Part shown: positions 1 through 7,974 of the stretch, piece by piece
Numbering within the stretch: the first letter of the stretch is position 1
How the letters are laid out: each line of letters begins with the position of its first letter
Source of the DNA: an uncultured Bacteroidota bacterium
Lineage (GTDB): Bacteria; Bacteroidota; Bacteroidia; Flavobacteriales; Flavobacteriaceae
Assembly: GCA_902617285.1 (NCBI GenBank)
Contig: CACMVZ010000008.1
Coordinates: 1 to 50,115, forward strand
Reading direction: 5' to 3'
Length of the DNA: 50,115 bases
Program-made: the position numbers and the translations under genes
The notes under the pieces: generated by a model
Seen by the model: the letters and a program-made list of their open reading frames with translations, nothing else
Databases searched by the model: none
What the model was told of the DNA's origin: nothing

Positions 1-17
1 TCTTTAAATAGTTAATA

Positions 18-977
18 TTATCTTTTAATAATTGTGGAAAGAATTTTTTGAGAATGATCTCGAGAATTTTCAATAAACCATTTATTTGTCTTTAATCCTC
101 CACAGATAACTCCAGCAAGAAATACTCCATTAATATTAGTTTCCATGGTTTCCTCATTGTATAATGGGGTTTTAAATTCATCGTCATTTATTTTAACTCC
201 AAGCTTTTTAAGTATTTCGTAATTTGGAAGATATCCAGTCATTGCTAATACAAAATCATTATTTATTTTTTCCACTCCAGTGGGAGTTTTAATCAATATC
301 GTATTCTCCTTGATTTCAAGAATCTCTGATTCATAGAATGCTTTTATTTCACCACTTTCAATTCTATTTACAATATCAGGCTTTACCCAATATTTAATAT
401 TTCCTCCAATCTCCTTTTCTCTTATAATCATTGTAACACTTTTAGCACCTTTTCTATATGTGTCGAGAGCTACATCAACTGCTGAGTTTCCTGCACCTAC
501 AATTGCTATATCCATTTTATAATATGGATGAGACTCATTATAATAATGTAATACTTTGTCAAGTTCTTCACCTGGAATATTTAACAGATAAGGTATATCA
601 TAAAACCCTGTACATATAATTATATTTTTTGATTTCTTTATACCATTTCTGGTATTTAGAATAAAAAGTGATTCTTTTTTCTCTATTTCTAAAACTTCAT
701 TATATAAATCCAAGTTGAGATTCCAAGAATCACATACTCTCCTATAATATTCTAGAGCCTCAGTCCTTGTTGGCTTAACATTATGAGAAATAAATGGGAT
801 TTCACCGATTTCAAGTTTATCTGATGTAGAAAAAAAAGTTGTGTTTACTGGATAATTATATATTGAATTAACAAGCATTCCCTTATCAACTATTAAATAA
901 TCTAAATTATTTTTTTTTGCTTCAATACCACAAGCAAGTCCAATAGGGCCAGCACCAATAATTATTAGGTCTTTCAT
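18..977 (-). CDS. ypdA: YpdA-family FAD/NAD(P)H disulfide reductase (putative bacillithiol disulfide reductase)
   Basis: A 319-residue flavoprotein of the thioredoxin-reductase-like YpdA family, which in Firmicutes and Bacteroidota is thought to reduce oxidised bacillithiol in the cytoplasm. An N-terminal FAD-binding Rossmann motif GAGPIG lies at residues 8-13 and a second, NADPH-binding motif GAGNSAVDVA near residue 160. The CxxC redox motif of thioredoxin reductase is not seen, as expected for YpdA. The ATG start places the dinucleotide motif right at the N terminus, as in the family. It is transcribed divergently from the flavodoxin-like oxidoreductase at 1033. The substrate is inferred from family membership only. 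Confidence 0.85.
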   Translation of the reverse strand: MKDLIIIGAGPIGLACGIEAKKNNLDYLIVDKGMLVNSIYNYPVNTTFFSTSDKLEIGEIPFISHNVKPTRTEALEYYRRVCDSWNLNLDLYNEVLEIEKKESLFILNTRNGIKKSKNIIICTGFYDIPYLLNIPGEELDKVLHYYNESHPYYKMDIAIVGAGNSAVDVALDTYRKGAKSVTMIIREKEIGGNIKYWVKPDIVNRIESGEIKAFYESEILEIKENTILIKTPTGVEKINNDFVLAMTGYLPNYEILKKLGVKINDDEFKTPLYNEETMETNINGVFLAGVICGGLKTNKWFIENSRDHSQKILSTIIKR

Positions 978-1032
978 AATACAAGAATGAACAAATTTAT
1001 TTAATTTTGTTTACTAATTTTAACTTCTATCA

Positions 1033-1608
1033 TTGAATAATTTAGTAATTGTTGGGCATCCAGATAAAAATTCTTTTTGCCACAGTGGAATCTTTAATAA
1101 AATTCAAAAGATTCTAAGTGATCATCCCAGTCAAGATATAAAAACTATAGATTTATATGAAGATAAACTTCATAGAGATAAAAAAGACTTAATTGAAAAT
1201 TATAAAAAAATGGTCACATGGTCAGATAGGATATATTTTATTTCTCCTGTCTGGTGGTTTAGACTTACTCCAAAGATGGAAATTTTTTTTGATGAAGTTT
1301 TTACCCCAGGGTTTGCTTATGAATTTGTCAATATCACCAAAACATATGCATATCCTAGATCATTTCTTAAAAAGAAAAAAATTAGATGCTACCTTACACA
1401 TGGTGCCCCATCTTTACCAGTTAAAACAATATATTTAAATTCAGTTAAATTAAGACTTGTTCTTGGTGTATTTACATTTGTTTTTGGTTGGGGTGGAAAT
1501 TGGAGTAATACAAAACAGTTTTGGTCAGTTCCATTTGTCTCAGACAAAAAAAGACAAAAATATCTTAAAGTAGTAGAGAGAGATTTAAGAAGAGATTGTA
1601 AAAAATAA
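1033..1608 (+). CDS. Flavodoxin-like NAD(P)H/quinone oxidoreductase (KefF/MdaB type)
   Basis: A 191-residue protein of the flavodoxin-2 fold family. These cytoplasmic FMN or FAD enzymes reduce quinones and other electrophiles with NAD(P)H. The N-terminal beta strand and phosphate-binding loop are visible (LVIVGHPDKNSF, residues 4-15). The family signature SPVWWF is at residues 71-76, followed by a PKMEIFFDEVF helix and a GFAYEF segment. The start appears to be TTG; no ATG in frame would keep the first strand. It diverges from the YpdA-like reductase with a 55-base gap, so the two may share redox-stress control, which is inference. Confidence 0.8.
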   Translation: MNNLVIVGHPDKNSFCHSGIFNKIQKILSDHPSQDIKTIDLYEDKLHRDKKDLIENYKKMVTWSDRIYFISPVWWFRLTPKMEIFFDEVFTPGFAYEFVNITKTYAYPRSFLKKKKIRCYLTHGAPSLPVKTIYLNSVKLRLVLGVFTFVFGWGGNWSNTKQFWSVPFVSDKKRQKYLKVVERDLRRDCKK

Positions 1609-1654
1609 TTAAACTTTACTAGATAACTTATTTCTAATTTAATAAATTATAGAC

Positions 1655-3931
1655 ATGAATCGATTCATTTTCTTACTATTTTTTTTACTTCTTTCATGTT
1701 CTGATAGGGTTTCAATTATTGAAAATCAAGATTTTATCACTATTAAAAACCGGGGGGGTAAAACATTAGGATATGATCCTCAATCTGGAGTAAAAATTTT
1801 AATCGTTGATAATCTTGCCTTCAAAGACTTAAATAAAAACAATGAATTAGATGACTATGAGGATTGGAGATTACCTGTTGAAGATAGAGCTGAAGACCTA
1901 GCTGGAAAATTAACAGTAGAGGATATCGCAGGATTAATGCTTTACAGCTCTCATCAATCAATTCCAGGAGCTCACCAGGGGTGGCGTTCTGCAAAATATG
2001 GTGGACAAACATTTTATGAGAGTGGAGCAGAACCCAGTGATTTATCTGATGAGCAAATAAAATTTATTGAAGAAGATAACCTTAGACATGTTTTAATAAC
2101 AAATGTTAAGAGCTCAACTGTAGCAGCTAAATGGAATAATAATATTCAATCTCTTTCAGAATCAATTGGATTTGGAATTCCAGTAAATATTAGCTCAGAT
2201 CCAAGACATGGAAATGACTCATATGCAGAATTTACATCTGGTCAAGGCGGAAGAGTGTCTTCCTGGCCAAGTTCTCTTGGACTATCAGCAAGCTTTGATC
2301 CACATCTTATGAAAGAATTTGGAAGAGTTGCTTCTATTGAATATAGATCCTTAGGGATTGCAACAGCACTATCTCCTCAAATTGATCTTGCATCAGATCC
2401 GAGATGGGGAAGATTTGAAGGAACAATGGGTGAAGATCCAAATTTAGTGACGGATTTGGCTAGATCATATGTGGATGGATTTCAATCTACCAATACAAAG
2501 GGTTGGGGAGTCAACAGTGTAAATACCATGATTAAACATTGGCCAGGTGGTGGAACAGGTGAGGGAGGTAGAGATGGTCATTATGGCTTTGGCTCTTATG
2601 CAGTATATCCTGGAGATAACATTGAAGAACAAATGAAAATATTTACAGAAGGGGCATTAAATCTAAGAGGAAATACATTAAGTGCTTCAGCTATTATGCC
2701 CTATTACACAATTGCTTTAGGTAATGGAGAAGAAGTTGGATCAGCTTACAATAACTATTTGATTAATAATATTCTTAGAGATAAATATCAATATGATGGA
2801 GTATTATGTACTGATTGGGGAATAACAGGAGATGCCTTTGCAGTTGATGTGTTTTTCTCAGGAAAGAGTTTTGGTGTTGAGAATCTAACAGTTGCAGAAA
2901 GACACTATAAAGCTCTAATGTCAGGAATGGATCAATTTGGAGGTAACAATGATATGATCCCAGTACTTGAAGCATTTAAAATAGGAGTTGAAGAGTATGG
3001 TGAAGATTTCATGAGAAATAGATTTGAAAAGTCTGCTGTTAGGTTATTAAAAAATATTTTTAATGTTGGACTTTTTGAAAATCCTTATTTAGATTATGAC
3101 AAATCAAGTACTATAATTGCTTCAGAAGAATTTGATAAAATGGGTAAAGAAGCACAAAAGAAGTCAATAGTAATGCTAAAAAATGATCAAAACTCCTTAC
3201 CTATAAATACAAGAAAGAAAGTTTACATGCCAATGAGAAAAGTACCGAAAAGCATCAATTTTTTTGGACAAGAAATCCCTGAGAGTATGGAACATAAATT
3301 AAATATTTTGGACTTATTGGAGTATTACGAGGTTGTTGATGATCCCAATGAAGCTGATTTTGCTATAGTCAGTATCGAGAGCCCTAACAGCGGTTATGGA
3401 TATGATAAAAAAGACGTAGAGTCAGGAGGTAACGGATATTTCCCAATTAGCCTTCAATATAGCCCTTACACTGCTAAGTTTGCTAGAGATGAAAGTATTT
3501 CGGGAGGCAGTATTTTTGAAGACTTCAACAACAGATCTTATAACAATAAAAGTATTAAAACAAAAAATGAGTCTGATATGAAGCTTGTTCATGAGACTTA
3601 TAAATTGATGAATGGTAAACCATTAATTTTAATTGTAAGGGTTTATAACCCGTTGGTTTTTTCTGAGATTGAACCATATGCCTCATCAATTTTAATTGAC
3701 TTTGGTGTAGAGTCAAGATCAATGTTGGATTTATTATCAGGTAAATTCGAACCATCAGGATTGCTTCCCTTCCAAATGCCTATTGATATGAAAACTGTAG
3801 AACTTCAAAAAGAAGATATTCCACGTGACATGATTCCTTATATTGATTCAAAAGGAAATGAATATGATTTTGCTTATGGAATGAATTGGAAAGGAGTTAT
3901 TAATGATAAACGTGTCAAAAAATACAAATAA
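1655..3931 (+). CDS. Glycoside hydrolase family 3 protein, lipoprotein (beta-glucosidase-like)
   Basis: A 758-residue GH3 enzyme, a retaining exo-glycosidase acting on beta-linked sugars in the periplasm or at the cell surface. The N terminus is a lipoprotein signal with Cys15 in LLLSC. An EF-hand-like calcium loop (DLNKNNELDDYEDWR) lies near residues 55-70. The TIM-barrel domain carries KHWPGGGTGEGGRDGH and the nucleophile region GVLCTDWG with Asp387 as the predicted nucleophile. The C-terminal alpha/beta sandwich domain starts around residue 500. Length is normal for the family. Sugar specificity cannot be read from sequence. No SusC/SusD pair is adjacent, so this is not a classic polysaccharide utilisation locus. 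Confidence 0.9.
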   Translation: MNRFIFLLFFLLLSCSDRVSIIENQDFITIKNRGGKTLGYDPQSGVKILIVDNLAFKDLNKNNELDDYEDWRLPVEDRAEDLAGKLTVEDIAGLMLYSSHQSIPGAHQGWRSAKYGGQTFYESGAEPSDLSDEQIKFIEEDNLRHVLITNVKSSTVAAKWNNNIQSLSESIGFGIPVNISSDPRHGNDSYAEFTSGQGGRVSSWPSSLGLSASFDPHLMKEFGRVASIEYRSLGIATALSPQIDLASDPRWGRFEGTMGEDPNLVTDLARSYVDGFQSTNTKGWGVNSVNTMIKHWPGGGTGEGGRDGHYGFGSYAVYPGDNIEEQMKIFTEGALNLRGNTLSASAIMPYYTIALGNGEEVGSAYNNYLINNILRDKYQYDGVLCTDWGITGDAFAVDVFFSGKSFGVENLTVAERHYKALMSGMDQFGGNNDMIPVLEAFKIGVEEYGEDFMRNRFEKSAVRLLKNIFNVGLFENPYLDYDKSSTIIASEEFDKMGKEAQKKSIVMLKNDQNSLPINTRKKVYMPMRKVPKSINFFGQEIPESMEHKLNILDLLEYYEVVDDPNEADFAIVSIESPNSGYGYDKKDVESGGNGYFPISLQYSPYTAKFARDESISGGSIFEDFNNRSYNNKSIKTKNESDMKLVHETYKLMNGKPLILIVRVYNPLVFSEIEPYASSILIDFGVESRSMLDLLSGKFEPSGLLPFQMPIDMKTVELQKEDIPRDMIPYIDSKGNEYDFAYGMNWKGVINDKRVKKYK

Positions 3932-3940
3932 TTATTCATA

Positions 3941-4396
3941 GTGATTCGAGAAGCTAAATTCTGTGAGACTAAGAAAAATAGATACTTTTTAAAAAGGCAA
4001 TGGGATAGATCTAAAGGATTACTTCTATATATTATGTTAAACCCTTCTATGGCTGATGATACAAATGATGATCCGACAATTCGTCGTTTGATAAATTTTA
4101 CAAAGAAGTTTAACTATGGTGGATTTTTGGTCGGTAATATTTTTACAAAAATCACTCCAAATCCAAAAGAGGTTGATAAATCAAGAGGAATTACAAATAA
4201 AAATTTTGAGGAGCTTTTAAAATTAATTAACAAAGTTGATCAGATAGTTTATGCATGGGGTAATAGTGTTGAAGAGCCTAAAATTTTAAAAGAGTTGATT
4301 TCAAACCCTAAATGTTTTGGCAAAAATTTTAATGGAACTCCAAAGCATCCACTATATCTTCCGTCAAGTTCTAAGCTAGAAAGTTACAGAGATTAG
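3941..4396 (+). CDS. DUF1643 domain protein
   Basis: A 151-residue protein of the uncharacterised DUF1643 family. The diagnostic block LLLYIMLNPSMADDTNDDPT is at residues 28-47, followed by a conserved GGFLVGNIF segment and a YAWGNS segment near residue 105. No signal peptide or membrane segment is visible, so it is probably cytoplasmic. The start is GTG, nine bases after the GH3 stop, so it may be carried on the same transcript. The function of the family is not established. Confidence 0.75.
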   Translation: MIREAKFCETKKNRYFLKRQWDRSKGLLLYIMLNPSMADDTNDDPTIRRLINFTKKFNYGGFLVGNIFTKITPNPKEVDKSRGITNKNFEELLKLINKVDQIVYAWGNSVEEPKILKELISNPKCFGKNFNGTPKHPLYLPSSSKLESYRD

Positions 4397-4401
4397 TTTA
4401 A

Positions 4402-5115
4402 TTATTCAGTTATAATAATAGTTCCAAGCATTGAGGGATGATACTCACATATATAATAGTAAGTTCCAGCCTCAGTCGGTGACCATGAAATAGTTCCGCT
4501 TGAAGAACCATTATTTGTGACACCATTAATTAAATTATTTGAATCTATACCACCATTGGATACTATAATTAAATAAAAAGGATGTCCAGGTGAATTAACA
4601 TTAAAAGTGAAAGTATCTCCAACTTTAGCTGAAATTGAAGGATCATTCCCTGAGACATTACCGTTCTGGTCAGATCCAGATAAAATGTAATTGGATGAAC
4701 CTTGAGCAGTAACATCAATACTATATGTACTTGAAGTTGTTGAAGTTGTTTGAACTTCACTAAACAATGCTTCTAAAGTAGTATTAGAATTTATTGTAAT
4801 GCTAATAGTTGAGTTTGAAGAATCTGAACCATTCCATCCCACAAACTCATATCCATCATTTGGTGATGCGGTTATAGTTACAATGGTTCCATCATCATAT
4901 GTTCCACCTGAAGTAGAAACGGACCCACCAACACCAGCCGAAACAGTCAGAGTGTATTGAGTAACAGTTGAAGTTGATGATGATGTATTACCATAGTTAG
5001 AAAACGATGAATTCGATGATCCAAGATTAACCTCACTAGAACCATAATCATCCTTTGAACACGAAACTAATATAAGGATTAATGAAATGATAAATAAGGT
5101 CCTAAAGCATTGCAT
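4402..5115 (-). CDS. Lipoprotein with InlB-type B-repeat and amicyanin-like cupredoxin domain
   Basis: A 237-residue lipoprotein; Cys19 follows LILVS. After a Ser-rich linker an InlB/Listeria-type divergent repeat spans about residues 52-118 (YTLTVSAGVGGSVS to TTLEALFSE). A second Ser/Thr linker leads to a C-terminal cupredoxin-like domain of about 100 residues. The type-1 copper ligands are all visible: His in SPGHPF, then Cys, His and Met in CEYHPSM. The Cys-to-His (+3) and Cys-to-Met (+6) spacing matches amicyanin rather than plastocyanin. It is probably an outer-surface electron-transfer or copper-binding protein; partners are unknown. It is separated by 57 bases from the SGNH/DUF1080 pair and runs in the same direction. 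Confidence 0.75.
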   Translation of the reverse strand: MQCFRTLFIISLILILVSCSKDDYGSSEVNLGSSNSSFSNYGNTSSSTSTVTQYTLTVSAGVGGSVSTSGGTYDDGTIVTITASPNDGYEFVGWNGSDSSNSTISITINSNTTLEALFSEVQTTSTTSSTYSIDVTAQGSSNYILSGSDQNGNVSGNDPSISAKVGDTFTFNVNSPGHPFYLIIVSNGGIDSNNLINGVTNNGSSSGTISWSPTEAGTYYYICEYHPSMLGTIIITE

Positions 5116-5171
5116 AAACTCTGCAATACTAAGCTTTAATAATTTAAAACTTATTTAAGGAATTGTTAAAT

Positions 5172-5915
5172 TTAGTTTATGAAGTTTATCATCTGATCAG
5201 CAATCAATTTATTACCCTGATCATTCAAGTGAACACCATCATAAGTAAGTATCCCTGAAGGATAATTTTTAGGATTATTCTCAGATATGTAATCTATAAA
5301 AATTTTTCTTAAGTCAATTAAATCAGTACTATACTCAGAAGATAATTTTCGAATAACATTAGAAAATGCATCAAGATCTTTATTCATACTTTCCATTGTT
5401 TGAGCATCCCTGTACTGTTCAATATATTGATTTGCTAAAGTAAAGTCTCCATAGTTTTCCCCAATAACTGTTGGGGTACATAAAACAACCTTTGCCCCTA
5501 TTTTCTGAATCTCAGAAATTATTTGTCTTAAACCATTTTCATATAGATCTATGTCTGACCCTGTGCCAAAATCATATTTATGCCAAACATCATTTATACC
5601 AATGTAAATAAAAACAATATCAGGATCTAAATCTATTACATCCTTTTTATATCGTGTAAGAAGATCTGAAACTTTATCTCCGCTAATTCCCCTACCAACT
5701 AGCTCTGTTTTCTCTGGAACGCTTTGTGATAAAAATGTTATAAATCCAGTATAATCTGGATAAACTAACTCACCATTATTTTCAATTCCAACTTCTTTAT
5801 CATAGACTCCAGCCTCTGTAATAGAATCACCTAAAAAAACAATTTTCAATTTACCTTCATTCACATCATTACAGCCAATAATTAATATAAAAATCAGAAG
5901 ATGCAAGTACCTCAT
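5172..5915 (-). CDS. SGNH/GDSL-type hydrolase, lipoprotein
   Basis: A 247-residue SGNH-fold esterase with a lipoprotein signal (Cys15 in IIGC). Block I is FLGDSIT with catalytic Ser31, block II is GRGISGD, block III is YIGIND, and block V is DGVHLND with Asp226 and His229 completing the triad. Such enzymes remove acetyl or other acyl groups from carbohydrates in Bacteroidota polysaccharide pathways. The start codon shares one base with the stop of the upstream DUF1080 gene (TAATG on the minus strand), so translation is probably coupled and the two proteins probably act on one substrate. The substrate itself is not deducible. Confidence 0.85.
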   Translation of the reverse strand: MRYLHLLIFILIIGCNDVNEGKLKIVFLGDSITEAGVYDKEVGIENNGELVYPDYTGFITFLSQSVPEKTELVGRGISGDKVSDLLTRYKKDVIDLDPDIVFIYIGINDVWHKYDFGTGSDIDLYENGLRQIISEIQKIGAKVVLCTPTVIGENYGDFTLANQYIEQYRDAQTMESMNKDLDAFSNVIRKLSSEYSTDLIDLRKIFIDYISENNPKNYPSGILTYDGVHLNDQGNKLIADQMINFIN

Positions 5916-6646
5916 TAAAGTTCTCTAATTTTAATATTTCGATACCTAACGTCCCATCCATGATCTTGAAGACCAATTTTACCTGTTTTAAATTTACCAA
6001 AAAAAGGAGCGTATGTAAAATACGGATGATCAGGAACTAAATTTTCATAATATTTATCAGCGCTAAATTTTGATCTCGAAACCATTTCATCCCACTCTGG
6101 ACCAGATAGAGGAAAGGAGTATACAAATTCACCATTAAAAGTTATTGAACCTAAGTTATTATTATGGTCAACTTTTAAAAGTAAATGGTTCCATTTTCCA
6201 TAAGAGTTGTACTTAACATTACCAATAGGTTTCATATCATATAAAGCAGGTGCTTGATGATATAGTGTACTTGGTCCATCAAAATTTTCATTATCTAATA
6301 CTTGGATTTCTGGACCTGTCTTCCATGGAAAATCAACTTCAGGAATCTCAACCACCATAAAGAAAACACCGCTATTACCACCTTTTGGAATTTTCCATTC
6401 AAGTGATAACTCAAAATTTGTATATGATTTTTCAGTTACAATATCATTACCCATACTTGCATTATCATCATTAGAATCTAAAACTAACTCTCCATTTTCT
6501 ATACTCCAAGCATCAGACATTTTATCACTATTGTATTGATGCCATCCGTCCAATGACTTACCATCAAACAAATATGTCCATTCTGCATTTTGTGAAAATC
6601 CTATTGATATTATTGAGAGGAAGAATAAGGTGTAAAGTTTTTTCAT
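5915..6646 (-). CDS. DUF1080 (3-keto-disaccharide hydrolase-like) secreted protein
   Basis: A 243-residue exported protein with signal peptide of about 19 residues ending at GFSQ. The DUF1080/3-keto-glycoside hydrolase fold is recognised by YLFDGKSLDGWH, the ELSLEWKIPKGGNSGVFF core, the PEIQVLDN strand and the terminal GKIGLQDHG..RYRNIKIREL strand pair. The family is a concanavalin-like sandwich; characterised relatives cleave 3-keto-glycosides. It is the first gene of a coupled pair with an SGNH esterase. An AT-rich perfect inverted repeat lies about 30 bases upstream. It is the first of three DUF1080 proteins in the window, the others at 25508 and 26993. Confidence 0.85.
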   Translation of the reverse strand: MKKLYTLFFLSIISIGFSQNAEWTYLFDGKSLDGWHQYNSDKMSDAWSIENGELVLDSNDDNASMGNDIVTEKSYTNFELSLEWKIPKGGNSGVFFMVVEIPEVDFPWKTGPEIQVLDNENFDGPSTLYHQAPALYDMKPIGNVKYNSYGKWNHLLLKVDHNNNLGSITFNGEFVYSFPLSGPEWDEMVSRSKFSADKYYENLVPDHPYFTYAPFFGKFKTGKIGLQDHGWDVRYRNIKIREL

Positions 6647-6676
6647 AGCAATGTTTTTTTACAATTTAAAAATAAT

Positions 6677-6705
6677 AATTAACTAAATATTTTTATTAGT
6701 TAATT
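6677..6705. repeat. AT-rich 10-bp inverted repeat between the GntP and DUF1080 genes
   Basis: The arms AATTAACTAA (6677-6686) and TTAGTTAATT (6696-6705) are perfect complements around a 9-base loop. It lies between the stop of the permease gene and the start of the DUF1080 gene, both on the minus strand. It could be a weak terminator for the permease or an operator for the DUF1080/SGNH pair. It lacks a GC-rich stem. Confidence 0.45.
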
Positions 6706-6717
6706 TAATTATGGTGT

Positions 6718-7974
6718 TTAAGTTAATAAAAGAAAACAAATTATTGAAAATGATAGTCCAGTAAGACCTTGAATTAGAGTAGCAGTTGTAAAAAACTTTA
6801 TAACCTCTTTTATATTCAAATTTGAATATTTTGTTACAACCCAAAAGTAGCTATCATTTACGTGAGAAACTGTCATAGCTCCAGAACCAATAGAAGTTAT
6901 TAAAAGTACTTTTTCAATTTCACCAATAATTCCGATTTGATCAATTAGAGGTGATACTAAGGCACATGTAGTAATAATTGCAACTGTTGATGAGCCCTGA
7001 ACTGTCTTAATTAAAGCAGCAATTAAAAAAACAGATACCAGCCCATATATACCATTGAAATTTACTATCCCCAGAGATTCAATTACTCCTGATGTTCTAA
7101 TTATAAATCCTAATGCTCCACCTGCACCAGTTATAAGTAGTATATCTAACGAGTTTTTTAGAGAATTTCCAATCCATTTTGAGATATTTTTGGAATCATC
7201 TCTTTTAATAAATACTATTGAGATAATAAGTCCAATAAGTAGTGCAATTTCAGGTTTACCAATAAAGCCAATAAAATTTGTTAGCTGGTTTTCAATAATA
7301 TTGAAAGATGGGTATTTCAATAATGTTGAAATTGATATTAAAATAATTGGAATAATGATTGGAAGAAAAGCAGAAATTTTTTTTTCATGATTTAGACTAT
7401 TAGAAGCTTTATTATCACTACTTAATTTAAAGTCTTTTTTTAATAAAACTCTCATCCATATATATCCTGACATGGATACTGCTATTCCAATAATCAATCC
7501 TAATAATAATAGTAAACCAACATTAGCACCTATTAAGGCTGAGGCTGCAAGAGGACCAGGGGTAGGGGGAACAAAAACATGAGCTGAGTATAAACCTGTT
7601 GCTAGACATACGGTCAGAATGATCATTTTTCTTCCTGATACTCTAGAAATTTCTTTAATAATTGAGGACATTAGTATAAATGCTGCATCACAAAATACAG
7701 GTATGGATATAATGAATCCAAGAATGTTAAATGTTAGAGGAATCTTTGATAATCCAAATATTGAAATGAAAGTTGTAACCATTTTATTAGTTGCACCTGT
7801 TTCTTGAAGAAACTTTCCTAAGATAGTCCCTATAATTATAATAGGTCCAATTGAGAGTATTATGTTTTTAAAACCCACGAATGTTAGGTATAGAGTCTCA
7901 GAAAAATCAATTTTTAAAAATAAACCACTTAAAATTGAAATAATCAGTAAGGCGAAATATGGTTTTATCTTCAT
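6718..7974 (-). CDS. GntP-family gluconate/organic-acid:H+ symporter
   Basis: A 418-residue polytopic inner-membrane permease (about 12 hydrophobic segments) of the GntP family, which imports gluconate and related sugar acids with protons. Family marks are FVPPTPGPLAAS near residue 135, FCDAAFILMSSI near residue 90, and the C-terminal VQGSSTVA and HVNDSYFWV blocks. The reading frame is open to 8064, but the true start is ATG at 7974: it begins with the hydrophobic segment, and it overlaps the upstream gene's TGA as ATGA. The upstream 30 codons lie inside that neighbour. Translation is therefore likely coupled to the CrtI-like oxidoreductase, an unusual partner for a sugar-acid permease. Confidence 0.85.
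   Translation of the reverse strand: MKIKPYFALLIISILSGLFLKIDFSETLYLTFVGFKNIILSIGPIIIIGTILGKFLQETGATNKMVTTFISIFGLSKIPLTFNILGFIISIPVFCDAAFILMSSIIKEISRVSGRKMIILTVCLATGLYSAHVFVPPTPGPLAASALIGANVGLLLLLGLIIGIAVSMSGYIWMRVLLKKDFKLSSDNKASNSLNHEKKISAFLPIIIPIILISISTLLKYPSFNIIENQLTNFIGFIGKPEIALLIGLIISIVFIKRDDSKNISKWIGNSLKNSLDILLITGAGGALGFIIRTSGVIESLGIVNFNGIYGLVSVFLIAALIKTVQGSSTVAIITTCALVSPLIDQIGIIGEIEKVLLITSIGSGAMTVSHVNDSYFWVVTKYSNLNIKEVIKFFTTATLIQGLTGLSFSIICFLLLT

Noticed and set aside
1655..3931. Polysaccharide utilisation locus centred on the GH3 gene
   Set aside because: No SusC/SusD pair, sulfatase or sugar-sensing regulator is adjacent.
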